Counted from the first letter of the stretch, positions 54,148-63,398 are shown. The stretch: 64,000 bases of DNA from Pseudomaricurvus sp050633365 (GCA_050633365.1 JBOEGJ010000042.1:31463-95462); one strand, 5' to 3'. The notes: a model not told the origin generated them from the sequence alone. Made by a program: numbers and translations.

Positions 54148-54882
54148 ATGGGGAATAAAACGTGGGAAGAAATAGCCAAAGAAGAAAAAGCAAGACTTTC
54201 AGAACCAGCGCATGAGGTATTCTCTGACAATACATATAGAACAAGACGTAACCTTCTTGCTACAAGTGTAATTGCCCTGTTCTATTCGCTAGGATCGGAC
54301 GGGATACAACCCGAATCATCTAGCCTGCTCGGTGTCAAATTCATTGGGGTTGGTGAGAATGGACCGACATTGGTTTTAATGCTATTTCTGGTCTATTTCT
54401 TTATTCACTTTTCATGGTGTGCTATCGATGACTTTACCGCTTGGAAATTGAGGCTGACTGGAGCAAAGGCTACGAAACCAAAAGACGGAGGCGCATTCGC
54501 TGAGAGCGGTTTTAGTGCAGGAGGGAGCCAACAAAAGCAACTTACAATCAGTGCTTGGTGGACAGAAAATATAAACTCAACTCAAGGTGTATTTAATCTT
54601 TTGACTGACGACAAAGTAATACATGAATTAACCACCAGTAGCCAGCACTCGGCAGCAGATGCAAAACGTCTAACTGAAACTAGGGCTACTCTCAACCAGA
54701 TAAAACAAAATATAGATCAGCTGAGTCGTCATAGTCCCTACATTTGCACCAGTTTGGAGATCTACGAAAAAGGGTTTAATAATTTCGACATTAGTCAGAA
54801 ATTACGCTGGAGATTCTTTGAATTCCATCTGCCGATCACCATAGCTACTATCGCGATGGTAGCTCTAGAATCTACTCTTTGA
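54148..54882 (+). CDS. Prophage cargo membrane protein, unknown
   Basis: 244 residues from the ATG at 54148. Residues 1-35 are charged (NKTWEEIAKEEKARLSEPAH). Two transmembrane helices are at about 38-55 and 72-95 (LVLMLFLVYFFIHFSWCAI). A polar helical domain (about 130-215) and a C-terminal hydrophobic helix (about 222-242) follow. The frame is open upstream to 53935, but only from a TTG and without a ribosome site. It runs against the tail operon and overlaps the spike gene end by 11 bases. Such placement is typical of morons; a role in superinfection exclusion or defence is a guess. Confidence 0.65.
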   Translation: MGNKTWEEIAKEEKARLSEPAHEVFSDNTYRTRRNLLATSVIALFYSLGSDGIQPESSSLLGVKFIGVGENGPTLVLMLFLVYFFIHFSWCAIDDFTAWKLRLTGAKATKPKDGGAFAESGFSAGGSQQKQLTISAWWTENINSTQGVFNLLTDDKVIHELTTSSQHSAADAKRLTETRATLNQIKQNIDQLSRHSPYICTSLEIYEKGFNNFDISQKLRWRFFEFHLPITIATIAMVALESTL

Positions 54883-55573
54883 AGGCATCTAGCTTGGCTT
54901 TTAGAGCGCCAGCATTAGAGCTGGCGCTACTGTAAGTGCCGGAATTATTCGCCGTGGTCGATGATCCGTGTTTATGGCTAGCAAGGGCGTCCCCCATCGA
55001 TATCACCACTGCCATTAAGTCACTGAGCAACCCTAACGCGTTGTCGCTTTCGTTGCCCAGCCACATTTTACCGCCATTCTTCACTGTTAAGCGCTGCTTG
55101 GTCTTTGCGATACGATCCGCGATTGCCTGGCATTCTTCGCTAATATTGTCGTCGCTGTCGATCCGGTAATAGTTCTCCTGGTCTTTCGATAACAGCACGT
55201 CATCGGTGCCAAGGTTTGGCAGCTTCACCCCTTCAACCAACACAGAACGAATAAACGGTTTACTCGGGTTTCCCAGAATAAAACCAAACTCAACCAGTGA
55301 ACCGGCTTTGGGTAAACAATAAACCCCGCGTTGATCACCAGCGCCGGTTGCGGGTAACGGTACTTTTTCGAAAACGGGAACCTTAGCCGCTGGCCTGCCT
55401 TGGCTGTTAAGCGGTTGTATGTCTAGGCAATACAGCGGCTCGAACGGCGTTGAGGTTTCGGGGGCTTTGATTGCGTGAACGGTCACGATGCGGCCCCATT
55501 GAGGCAAATGCAAATCACCGGTTAACTCGGGCCATAGTCGTTTTACGATTCTTTTAATTGTGCTTTCAATCAT
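54872..55573 (-). CDS. Baseplate spike protein (gpV/gp45-like)
   Basis: 233 residues. The OB-fold-type N-terminal half (GRIVTVHAIKAPETSTPFEPLYCLDI; GVYCLPKAGSLVEFGFILGNPSKPFIRSVL) resembles P2 gpV/Mu gp45, the membrane-piercing spike hub. The C-terminus has TVKNGGKMWLGN and a helical, His/Ser-rich tail. It is the last gene of the minus-strand tail operon. Confidence 0.75.
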   Translation of the reverse strand: MIESTIKRIVKRLWPELTGDLHLPQWGRIVTVHAIKAPETSTPFEPLYCLDIQPLNSQGRPAAKVPVFEKVPLPATGAGDQRGVYCLPKAGSLVEFGFILGNPSKPFIRSVLVEGVKLPNLGTDDVLLSKDQENYYRIDSDDNISEECQAIADRIAKTKQRLTVKNGGKMWLGNESDNALGLLSDLMAVVISMGDALASHKHGSSTTANNSGTYSSASSNAGALKAKLDAFKE

Positions 55574-55577
55574 AGCG

Positions 55578-56282
55578 CTACCGATTCGCCCAAGGGTCTC
55601 TATCCCAAGTCAATTTCATTTCAGTGCCGGTAAACTGTACCGACGTTAGAATGTTCTGATTGTATCTGGCGCCTGGTCTCAACTCTGGCACCGCTGGCAA
55701 AGTGGCGGTATTGGCCGCGCCCTTCTGAACTTCCCACGCCCTGGGAATATCGACCGGTTTACCTGACCATTTTGAATCGTTCCAACTGCCAACAAAAATT
55801 CGGCCATCGACCTGTTGTTGCCAAAGAAGTCTATCAATGCCGAAAACAGCTGCTAAGGAATCAAGCGCAAAGTATCCATTTGCAACGCTATAAAATGCCG
55901 GTGCCTTTGTGGTGGTATAAGTTGCGCTTTCTGGAATAGAAAATTCGAGCCGTGTTTTTTCTGATACCTTCGATAACACTTGACCGAGATTAACCGAACG
56001 CAGTGCAAGCGGCAGAGACAAAAAAAGTAAACTTGAAAGTTCACGACAAAAGATACGTTGATGATCCTTGTCAACTTCTGTTGAGCTTTCGATTACACCG
56101 GTAAACCAAGGCTTTAACGATTTAGATTGATAACCACAGTAAAACGCCACCGTGCCAGAAAGTGCCTCTTGGCTCTTTACGACAATGGTGGCGGTGCCAG
56201 GCGAAAACAAATTAAGTACGACTAATTCGTTAACGATATCAACCGGCTCGCCCTTAACCTGCAATCGCTTATGAAGTTTCAT
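55578..56282 (-). CDS. Baseplate hub protein (gpD-like)
   Basis: 234 residues, beta-rich. Placement directly before the spike gene and segments such as FTGVIESSTEVDKDHQRIFCRE and LGQVLSKVSEKTRLEFSIPE fit a late-control-D/gp27-like hub protein of contractile tails, although similarity is weak by eye. Overlaps the preceding gene by 14 bases. Confidence 0.6.
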   Translation of the reverse strand: MKLHKRLQVKGEPVDIVNELVVLNLFSPGTATIVVKSQEALSGTVAFYCGYQSKSLKPWFTGVIESSTEVDKDHQRIFCRELSSLLFLSLPLALRSVNLGQVLSKVSEKTRLEFSIPESATYTTTKAPAFYSVANGYFALDSLAAVFGIDRLLWQQQVDGRIFVGSWNDSKWSGKPVDIPRAWEVQKGAANTATLPAVPELRPGARYNQNILTSVQFTGTEMKLTWDRDPWANR

Positions 56283-56811
56283 TACTGGTGGCCAACGCTT
56301 GATCGACGCGTTTTAACATAGATTCAAAACTAGATTGTGGCTGTGGCTCGCCGCTTTCATCGGTGGCCACGGTTACGCCTGCTGTTTGTTCTGGTTCTTC
56401 GCTTAGGGTTTGCGTTCGCTGTTCGGTCTTCTCGGGAACACTTAAAAACTCTTTTAACTTAAAGCTGACTTGCCAAGCCTGCAAATCATCGATTTCAACA
56501 GTATCAAGGCGCCCTGAAAAGCTAACTTGCTGAACATTGACAGCATTTGCAGTTCGTTCGGTAACTTCATAAACCACAAGGTCGCCGTTATCGTCGACAG
56601 CTTGCGCAACACGATAGAATTCACCAAGTGAATCACTGTCATCAAAATTAACCACAAAAGAAACGCTGAATTCTTTTGGTTTTATCCCTTTGTGGGCTCG
56701 GCTTGAACTGCTTGTTTCGCCACTCATGTCGGCATCTTCAAAGGTCGTCGAAACTCTGACTTTATGATCGGTGCCAGGTAAGTCGTAGCTATTTAGTCGC
56801 ATTTGCGTCAA
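56269..56811 (-). CDS. Phage baseplate-complex protein
   Basis: 180 residues. The N-terminal half DHKVRVSTTFEDADMSGE then KGIKPKEFSVSFVVNF is a pattern I recall from baseplate-complex proteins of marine myoviruses and Pseudomonas prophages. The C-terminal part is acidic and disordered, with a short amphipathic helix. The role is inferred from place in the tail operon. Confidence 0.6.
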   Translation of the reverse strand: MTQMRLNSYDLPGTDHKVRVSTTFEDADMSGETSSSSRAHKGIKPKEFSVSFVVNFDDSDSLGEFYRVAQAVDDNGDLVVYEVTERTANAVNVQQVSFSGRLDTVEIDDLQAWQVSFKLKEFLSVPEKTEQRTQTLSEEPEQTAGVTVATDESGEPQPQSSFESMLKRVDQALATSNETS

Positions 56812-57061
56812 TTTCTCGATAGTGGTTTGGTAGTTGTTTTCTTTCTATCTCGCTTTGATAGGCGCTTTGGCAATGACTTTTTTGAAAGAAAAAAAGCGTA
56901 TCTACAAAATTCCGACAAACAACCCAACGCCTTTTGGGGTTAAGGTTAACCACGCCGCATCGATAACACCGCGCGCTTAGCGTTTCCTCGGCCGACCCAA
57001 ACAGTAAAGCGTTAAGTGTTTGATCCAAACCCAAGAGAAGATTATAGATATAACTAATCAC
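56789..57061 (-). CDS. Small conserved phage protein (zinc-finger-like)
   Basis: 90 residues. NLLLGLDQTLNALLFGSAEETLSARCYRCG is a common opening of a conserved phage family of unknown function, followed by FVDTLFFFQKSHCQSAYQSE. Four cysteines and histidines could form a metal site. It lies between fibre chaperone and baseplate genes, overlapping the latter by 23 bases and the chaperone by 4. Confidence 0.65.
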   Translation of the reverse strand: MISYIYNLLLGLDQTLNALLFGSAEETLSARCYRCGVVNLNPKRRWVVCRNFVDTLFFFQKSHCQSAYQSEIERKQLPNHYREIDANATK

Positions 57062-57603
57062 GAATAACTCACCTCGATAGCTTCCACTTGTTCGACGGTT
57101 CCGGTCTCATCATCGATTAGAGCCAGCGCTTCTTTGTGCTGTTGGGCTTGCATCAAGTAGGACAGTTTCACCTGTTTACCGTCGGCCAAAACCTTTTTTA
57201 GCTGATCGATTGTGTGAAAACGATAACTTGAAATCCCCGCCGAATCTCTGCACTTAAAGTAGTCATCCGAACCGGCCACGACCATACCTAAAAGGTTAGT
57301 TTGATCGTCTCGGTCTGCTTGATAGTAGTGCTCGCTTCCCAAGGCATCACTGCTAAAGCCTGAAATTATCGACTGTTCTGCCCCGGTGTTTATTTCTTCT
57401 AGCTTGTTTGCCTTTGCCTCTTCTAGCGGTGTGACGATCAAGTTAAGAACCGGAAAGCCGTTCTCGTCGGGTTCAATTTGTGCGCCGTTTTGGGAGCTAA
57501 TAATCGAGACATAATATTCTTCATCCACCGTCACGTAATCGCCAGTTGTTTCGGCCTCACTAAAATAGAAACCGCCGTCACCTTTACAATAAAAAATGTC
57601 CAT
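57058..57603 (-). CDS. Tail-fibre assembly protein (DUF4376 type)
   Basis: 181 residues. The C-terminal DUF4376-like domain (about 65-175; KLEEINTGAEQSIISGFSSDALG, HYYQADRDDQTNLLGMV) is typical of phage tail-fibre chaperones, and it follows the fibre gene by 15 bases, as expected. Confidence 0.82.
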   Translation of the reverse strand: MDIFYCKGDGGFYFSEAETTGDYVTVDEEYYVSIISSQNGAQIEPDENGFPVLNLIVTPLEEAKANKLEEINTGAEQSIISGFSSDALGSEHYYQADRDDQTNLLGMVVAGSDDYFKCRDSAGISSYRFHTIDQLKKVLADGKQVKLSYLMQAQQHKEALALIDDETGTVEQVEAIEVSYS

Positions 57604-57618
57604 TATTTCGATAAGCCT

Positions 57619-58923
57619 CTACTTGCCAATTGCCCACCAAAACATCGACATCGATGTGTTGGGGCATTTCATAAAAAAGTTTGTTTTACTTGGCGTTCCC
57701 ACATACCAGTTAGCATCCTTTAGCGTCGTGTATCGAGTCTGACCAAACACCGCCCAGCAGGCGCTAGAAAATCCACTGGGGAATGTAATCGTGCTACCAG
57801 ATGAAGATATAGTGACCGCCCCCCATTGGAGCTTAAAACTACCGAGCCAAACCGGTAACGCAACAAAACCGGTCGAGCTTGCAAAGTAAGATACCCCCGA
57901 GCGCAACTTTTTCGGCGTCACCATTCGGGTGTCATCGGTTCCCGTGTTAACTTCGGCTTGTGTAGCAATCTCAGCCACACCGCGCCGACTTTCTGTGGCT
58001 GTTGTCCCTTTAAGCCCTGCGGGCGTAACTGCTCGACCTGAATCTGTTCCCGCTTGGGTTTCTGCCGTCGTCGCAAGCTCAACAATACCTTTAACCGTTG
58101 TTGATGCGTTCGACAATGCAGCAGCCAGCCAAGCCGCCAATTTTTTCGGCGTCACCATTCGGGTGTCATCGGTTCCCGTGTTCACTTCCGCTTGTGTAGC
58201 AACCTCTGCCACACCGCGCCGACTTTCTGTGGCTGTTGTTGCTTTAAGCCCTGCGGGCGTAACTGCTCGACTTGAATCTGTTCCCGCTTGTGTTTCTGCT
58301 GTGGTCGCAAGCTCAACAATACCTTTAACCGTTGTGGATGCGTTAGACAGTACCGACGCAAACCAAGCCGCCAATTTTTTCGGCGTTACTATTCGGGCGT
58401 CGTCGGTTCCCGTGTTGACTTCGGCTTGCGTGGCAACCTCCGCAAGCCCTTTTGCATCTTCTGTTGTTTCATCAAACTGCCATTGCCAGGTCGACGCATC
58501 CACACTCAAATTGGTAATGGCTTGAGCGTTGGTATACGCCAGCATGATATTTTCGTTTAGAGTGTTACCCACCGATCCGCCCGCGCTGGCGACCTTGTTA
58601 ACCGGCAGCAAATACGCGGCGGCAATTAGGGTGTCGTCATCGGCTAATAGACCAATCCAGTTGTAAGTGAAGTCGCCCGCCGTGGATGGAAGATAGAGCG
58701 AATACACCACCTCGTCGGGGCCAATATAGCCCGCCTTTGTCACTGCAAGGGTATCAACTTGATCGCCCACACTCGGCAACGGCTCATCAAGATTGACCGC
58801 CTGGGTATGATCTAAGCCATCAATATTGGCCAGCATAAACCGATCAATATCCAGTGATTGCCCTGCGGCCTGTTTGCTGGCAAGTAGTGCCCGACCGGCG
58901 TTGGTGATTGCTTGAGTACTCAT
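57619..58923 (-). CDS. Phage tail fibre protein with three repeat units
   Basis: 434 residues. The N-terminal collar/fibre domain (about 1-150; AITNAGRALLASKQAAGQSLD) attaches to the baseplate. Then come repeated Phage_fiber_2-type units (ATQAEVNTGTDDxRxVTPKKL; ATTAETQAGTDSxRAVTPAGL), encoded by 234-base repeats. The C-terminal domain (LQWGAVTISSSGSTITFPSGF; FWWAIGK) is gp53-like and should bind the host receptor. Repeat copy number can change by recombination. Confidence 0.9.
   Translation of the reverse strand: MSTQAITNAGRALLASKQAAGQSLDIDRFMLANIDGLDHTQAVNLDEPLPSVGDQVDTLAVTKAGYIGPDEVVYSLYLPSTAGDFTYNWIGLLADDDTLIAAAYLLPVNKVASAGGSVGNTLNENIMLAYTNAQAITNLSVDASTWQWQFDETTEDAKGLAEVATQAEVNTGTDDARIVTPKKLAAWFASVLSNASTTVKGIVELATTAETQAGTDSSRAVTPAGLKATTATESRRGVAEVATQAEVNTGTDDTRMVTPKKLAAWLAAALSNASTTVKGIVELATTAETQAGTDSGRAVTPAGLKGTTATESRRGVAEIATQAEVNTGTDDTRMVTPKKLRSGVSYFASSTGFVALPVWLGSFKLQWGAVTISSSGSTITFPSGFSSACWAVFGQTRYTTLKDANWYVGTPSKTNFFMKCPNTSMSMFWWAIGK
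57911..58612. repeat. 234-base repeats in the tail-fibre gene (about 2.5-3 copies)
   Basis: The motif TTCGGCGT, followed by the same sequence, begins at 57911, 58145 and 58379, a constant 234-base (78-codon) period. The first two copies are nearly identical; the third has diverged and is conserved only over its first ~70 bases. Confidence 0.8.
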
Positions 58924-58935
58924 TAAAACGCCTCG

Positions 58936-59457
58936 CTATTGTGCGCGATAAAAATTTCGTTGAATGTTGAATAGATGCGCCGACAAACCCACTTTGGTCG
59001 ACACGATCCCATTGAATTCATAGCGGCGACAGGTTCGCCCGTACTTTGTTAAAAGCAGTTTTAACAGTTCTTGATTTCCGCTTAGCTGTGCATTGGATAG
59101 CTGCAAAATAATCACGTCCCAATCTTTACCGGCTTGGCGTTCTAACACCTCAACGTAACCAATGCCCAGTCGCACAAAGATTCGTTGCAAGCCCGCAACG
59201 CTACCGGCATCGACCGCGTTCACAAACGCGTACTTAACCCGCAACCGATAAAGGGCAAGCGGTTCGCCCTCGAAGCGTTTTACGTTTCGCCCTGCGGCGA
59301 TCAAATCCAATATGCCAGGGCTACAGGTATCGGGATCAATCTGCTTTAGCGGTTCGGCCAACCAGCCTTCGACCAACGCCCACCAGCTTTGCAAAAACTG
59401 GGTAATCTCGGTAACTCTTGGCCCCTTTAGCCAAACCGGCAACTTTAGATTAAGCAT
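58936..59457 (-). CDS. Phage tail protein I (gpI-like)
   Basis: 173 residues. Small baseplate protein between gpJ and the fibre, with the patterns LPVWLKGPRVTEITQFLQSWW and GRNVKRFEGEPLALYRLRVKYAFVNA typical of tail protein I. Overlaps the baseplate-J gene by 8 bases. Confidence 0.78.
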   Translation of the reverse strand: MLNLKLPVWLKGPRVTEITQFLQSWWALVEGWLAEPLKQIDPDTCSPGILDLIAAGRNVKRFEGEPLALYRLRVKYAFVNAVDAGSVAGLQRIFVRLGIGYVEVLERQAGKDWDVIILQLSNAQLSGNQELLKLLLTKYGRTCRRYEFNGIVSTKVGLSAHLFNIQRNFYRAQ

Positions 59458-60625
59458 GATAAGCCACCGTTAGCGTGTTCAGTCGGGGCAAATCCATCTC
59501 GCTACTGATAAAGCCCAAATCGAAAACCACATTTTTTAGGTTTGCGAATTCTTCATGCAATTCATTGGACAACACCGAAAAACTAAACAGCCCCCAAGGT
59601 TCAGTTTTGGTTGCGGTGTAACTCAAATTCTCGCGAAACGCGCATCGCACGAAATTTTCAACGCTGCTCAAGAGTTCGGCTTTGTCGTCGTCGCTGGTGT
59701 TTTCTTTGGCCCAAAGCGTTACCGCCAAATTGTGCTGGCTCTCGGGCATGGCGCGCACCTCTAAATCATCGCCGTGGCCATGGTTTCCTTCGTCGGTAAT
59801 TTCGCTTTGCACGCTGGCGATGAATTCGGCGCTGGGGTTTCCGGTTTCAAACATCACGTAAGCGTTCGCAGTGCCAGGGCCGCGCGGGGCGTCGTGTTCA
59901 AAAAATACATTACTGGCTCTAACGCCGTCGAAACTCGAAATAATCGCGGTGTAGACCGTGTCGGTGTGCCACTGGTTAATGGCCGAGTATTGATTGATCA
60001 CTCGCTCTCGCAATTCGTCGTCGGTCTCGTCGTCGGCCCCTGGGGTGGTGATCCAATCGGCGTTGTTCGTTACCGCCGCCACATCGCCCAAATTCTCGAC
60101 CAAAACCGTAAACAAACCTGCCGCCAAATTGTAAGCCGCGCCCTCTTCGGCGGCTTCGACAGGAATTAATGCGATGAGCTGACCATCGGCTATAGTGACC
60201 GCTTCGGTGGTTGTCACGCTGTACACTACGCCGTTAATCGCTTCGGTTTGAATCGCATACCCCTTTGGAACGATCAATTCCCCGACACCATCGGCGCGGG
60301 TGAACTCTATAACCCCTTGGGTTCGCTTTGCCTCTTTGGGCGTCACTTTCACACCGTAGGCGTGCATTTTTAGCGCAAGCCCTGTCGCCGTTTTGACAAA
60401 CGATTGCGGGTAAACCGTGTGAATCAAAAACTGTACCAACCAAAAAACCGCCCTGGTTGCCACTGCATCAATGAATCGCCAAAAGGGGCCAAAGGCGCTG
60501 GTGTTGGTTATGGTCAACTCACTTTCGATCCGTAGCGCTTCAAAGCGTTGTTTGATCTCGGCTTCGGTTGTGGGCAAGTCGGCCTCTTTTGCCAAGGCTT
60601 CAAAATCTTCGCTGTGGTTCTGCAT
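59450..60625 (-). CDS. Baseplate J-like wedge protein
   Basis: 391 residues with the baseplate_J pattern: GVIEFTRADGVGELIVPKGYAIQ, the beta region with TPGADDETDDELRERV, and VRASNVFFEHDAPRGPGTANAYV. It forms the peripheral wedge of the contractile-tail baseplate. Confidence 0.9.
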   Translation of the reverse strand: MQNHSEDFEALAKEADLPTTEAEIKQRFEALRIESELTITNTSAFGPFWRFIDAVATRAVFWLVQFLIHTVYPQSFVKTATGLALKMHAYGVKVTPKEAKRTQGVIEFTRADGVGELIVPKGYAIQTEAINGVVYSVTTTEAVTIADGQLIALIPVEAAEEGAAYNLAAGLFTVLVENLGDVAAVTNNADWITTPGADDETDDELRERVINQYSAINQWHTDTVYTAIISSFDGVRASNVFFEHDAPRGPGTANAYVMFETGNPSAEFIASVQSEITDEGNHGHGDDLEVRAMPESQHNLAVTLWAKENTSDDDKAELLSSVENFVRCAFRENLSYTATKTEPWGLFSFSVLSNELHEEFANLKNVVFDLGFISSEMDLPRLNTLTVAYHA

Positions 60626-60634
60626 GGTTTGGCC

Positions 60635-60961
60635 TTATAAATAAACCGCTAAGTCGCTGAACTCAAGAGTCACAGCGGTCACGTAATAGCTGCCTGGCTG
60701 GTTCTCAACTTCCAAAAAGCGCACCGTGCCAGGTTGTAGTCGGGTATCTTTATCAATTTCGATTTTTAGTCTGTTAATGATCGAATCTCTTTCGATTGGG
60801 CTTCGCTGGCCGATAAGTAAAGGCAACAATCCCGTTTCGATAATTCGGTGTTTGATGTCTTGGCCAATACTCTGGCGATCACTCACCGGCTGGCTAAAGC
60901 CCGTCGGGTCGATAACAAAATCGCCATCTACCACGTGGAGGTCGATGTGTTTTTGTGTCAT
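60635..60961 (-). CDS. DUF2590-type baseplate protein (gpW/gp25-like)
   Basis: 108 residues. HIDLHVVDGDFVIDPTGFSQPVSDRQSIGQDIKHRI is the family start, and the layout matches the small lysozyme-like baseplate subunit placed between the tape measure and gpJ genes. Confidence 0.78.
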   Translation of the reverse strand: MTQKHIDLHVVDGDFVIDPTGFSQPVSDRQSIGQDIKHRIIETGLLPLLIGQRSPIERDSIINRLKIEIDKDTRLQPGTVRFLEVENQPGSYYVTAVTLEFSDLAVYL

Positions 60962-60962
60962 C

Positions 60963-63017
60963 TTATGCCCCCGCCATTTGCAGTTCGTCTTGCAAGTCGA
61001 AACCGTTAACGCCGCCGGTGGTATTCACTTCAACTTTTTCAATATGGGTGCCACTGTTAAATTCTTGTTGTAAACCGCCGTTTGGTACTCGATTGGCGAC
61101 CAAGCCCAAACTTTCACGCGTTGCTACGCCGTTATAATTGGTTTCGTCTGGGGTATTACCCTTCTCATTCAAAGAGGGAACGACTCCCTTGGCACCAAAA
61201 AAACCAGAAACCTTCTCTATAAGTCCGGCGCTATCTGCACCTGTGTTACCAATGTTCCGAATGGTCTCAGTCAACGATAGCGACAGATCACCGCCGGTGA
61301 ACAACTTAACAACGGTATTTAGGAGGCCGTTGTCGGCCACGCCTTTTAGAACACCGGCTAGTGTTTCCCTAAACGAAATCAGTTTATCTATAAGCCAGCC
61401 GACACCATTTGATATCGTTTTAATTGAGTTTCCAACCGCCTCAAACACTAACAAGACGCCGTTAAATGCTGCGGTTATTCCAAGCACATCAAATAGCAGT
61501 TTCCAGCCGTCAATAATTAGTGTGACCCCATCCCCCAAAAATAGTAGTGCCTTCCAAAGCGCTGATACTGCACCAGATATCATTTGAATTTGTAAACGAA
61601 GGAGCTGAAAAAATACGGAGCCATCAAGGGCTTTCATTACATCATCCCAATAGACCGCTAACCCCACTAATGCGGCCCCTAATAGCAACACTCCACCCAC
61701 CACCCAAGTGATTGGATTGGCCCAAAGTGTTGCATTAAAAAGTAACATTGCGATGCGAGCCGCCCCCAAAATCGGAGCGAGACCAGCAACAACAAGGCTT
61801 GCCGTACCGCTCACCAAACTAAACGCGCTCACCGCTGCCACTAAACCGAACACGGTCAAAATACCAATGCCGACGACGCGGGTTAAGTTGGGAAACATCT
61901 CTGTCCAGCGCATTACGGTTTCGCCGCCTTCCATCAACGATTCAATCACCGGAATCAACACCGGCTGAATCACTCGGCCAAATACGGTTTTTAGTGCGTT
62001 ACCTAGCGCGCTTAAACGCTCCCAGGGATCGGCCATTTCCTTGGCCATGTCTTCGGCTTTTTTCATGCCTTTCACTTTGCCAAGCCCGTCGATAGATTCG
62101 CTCAGGCCATCGGTGTTTTGCATCAACAATTTAATTAGGCCGGTGGCCTCTTTGCTGCCAAACGCTTTTTTCAGCGCATCGGATTCGGCCACATCAAAGG
62201 TTTCGCCAAACTTGCCTTTTACCTTGTCGAGAATATCCACCATCGGTAACAACTTTCCCTGGCTATCGGTAAAGCGAAGGTTCAATTCATCTTGTGCTTT
62301 GCCCACACCCGCCAAAAAGGCCTTGTATTTTGTGCCCGCTTCGCTGCCGCTCATGGTGGCTTGAAGTGTGCCCAAGATCGCCATTTGTTCCGACATACCT
62401 ACGCCGTGGCTTTGCGCCTCTGCGCCCAGATTGGCAAACGCGCCCGCCATCTCGGCACCGGTGGTTTTAAACATTTGCACCGCGTTGGCGGTTTGACCTG
62501 TGAGCATTTCGACCCATTGGGACTTGCCCATGGCGTTGGCCGAGTTCTGAAAAATTCCGTACATGGTGCCCATGTAGTCGGTAATGGTGCCCGCGTCTGA
62601 TTTAGTGCCCTTTGCCAATATGTTGCTGGCCTCTGTAAAGCGCGACAGCTCTTGGCCGCTAAGCCCCGCAATCGCACTTTGAATGTCGTAGGAACTGCGC
62701 ACCATGTCGGTGGCGCTTATGCCGTACTTAATCGAGGTACTAAGTGCGGTTCGCTCTAACTTTTTCAACGCTTGATCGGCTACGCCCAGGCTACGCACTT
62801 CGCCCATGGCGCGATCCATTTCAATCGACGGCGCCAACATCGAACTTAACGCGCGACTGGTCGCAAATAGCCCCGCCGCCCCTGCGCCGGTTTTCAACAT
62901 GCCTTGATTAATTCGACTTTGCATTTGATCAAAGCGCGACATTATCTTGCCAGCGGGGCCGGTGGTTCTGTCGATTAGGCCAATGCTAAACATGAGCTTT
63001 TCAAGGCGTGTGCTCAT
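60963..63017 (-). CDS. Phage tail tape measure protein
   Basis: 684 residues from the ATG at 63017, whose ATGA overlaps the preceding gene's stop. N-terminal tape-measure core domain (about 50-330; SSYDIQSAIAGLSGQELSRFTEA, GTKSDAGTITDYMGTMYGIFQNS), then several hydrophobic helices (about 375-470) that help pass DNA through the membrane, and a C-terminal tail that binds the baseplate. Its length sets tail length, so a moderately short tail is predicted. Confidence 0.93.
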   Translation of the reverse strand: MSTRLEKLMFSIGLIDRTTGPAGKIMSRFDQMQSRINQGMLKTGAGAAGLFATSRALSSMLAPSIEMDRAMGEVRSLGVADQALKKLERTALSTSIKYGISATDMVRSSYDIQSAIAGLSGQELSRFTEASNILAKGTKSDAGTITDYMGTMYGIFQNSANAMGKSQWVEMLTGQTANAVQMFKTTGAEMAGAFANLGAEAQSHGVGMSEQMAILGTLQATMSGSEAGTKYKAFLAGVGKAQDELNLRFTDSQGKLLPMVDILDKVKGKFGETFDVAESDALKKAFGSKEATGLIKLLMQNTDGLSESIDGLGKVKGMKKAEDMAKEMADPWERLSALGNALKTVFGRVIQPVLIPVIESLMEGGETVMRWTEMFPNLTRVVGIGILTVFGLVAAVSAFSLVSGTASLVVAGLAPILGAARIAMLLFNATLWANPITWVVGGVLLLGAALVGLAVYWDDVMKALDGSVFFQLLRLQIQMISGAVSALWKALLFLGDGVTLIIDGWKLLFDVLGITAAFNGVLLVFEAVGNSIKTISNGVGWLIDKLISFRETLAGVLKGVADNGLLNTVVKLFTGGDLSLSLTETIRNIGNTGADSAGLIEKVSGFFGAKGVVPSLNEKGNTPDETNYNGVATRESLGLVANRVPNGGLQQEFNSGTHIEKVEVNTTGGVNGFDLQDELQMAGA

Positions 63018-63391
63018 GGCTTTAAACTCCAAAGCTGAAACCAGTCGTCAGGGTTGAAATCAAAAGGCAGGTCGTAAATCGTGTCGGCACACCGAGTTTT
63101 CAGGCACGCCATTGCATGAGCGAGCCCATTCTTTAGCTTTCCCACCCAAACGCGCACGCCATCGATATGATCAAGGCTTGCGGCGTAGTTTGAGCAATCA
63201 CCGCGCCAGTTCTTATCTGCCGACAAGGGTTCATACTGCTTAAGATCCGCTGGGTTTTCCTCGTAGGTCATCTTTGCGCGTAGATCTATAGCTTCGCGCT
63301 CGAATGTCGAGACGCAACCCGCTAGGGCAAATACCCAGAAAGACATACAAAGCAGAATCCAGCGGGTTTGGTTTATAAGCGGCTGATCCAT
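63014..63391 (-). CDS. Lipoprotein with transglutaminase-like protease motif, prophage
   Basis: 125 residues from the ATG at 63391. Hydrophobic signal region followed by lipobox LAGC (Cys26). The mature part has GDCSNYAASL (Cys66), LAHAM (His92) and IYDLPFD (Asp107), the order and rough spacing of Cys-His-Asp in transglutaminase-like cysteine peptidases (BTLCP type). It overlaps the tape-measure gene by 4 bases. It could process a tail protein or cut peptidoglycan during entry; this is inference. Confidence 0.55.
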   Translation of the reverse strand: MDQPLINQTRWILLCMSFWVFALAGCVSTFEREAIDLRAKMTYEENPADLKQYEPLSADKNWRGDCSNYAASLDHIDGVRVWVGKLKNGLAHAMACLKTRCADTIYDLPFDFNPDDWFQLWSLKP

Positions 63392-63398
63392 TTCGGGC

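Noticed and set aside
57929..58525. Plus-strand ORF of 198 codons
   Set aside because: It is the antisense reading of the repetitive tail-fibre gene; its Val/Ser-rich repeats only mirror that repeat.
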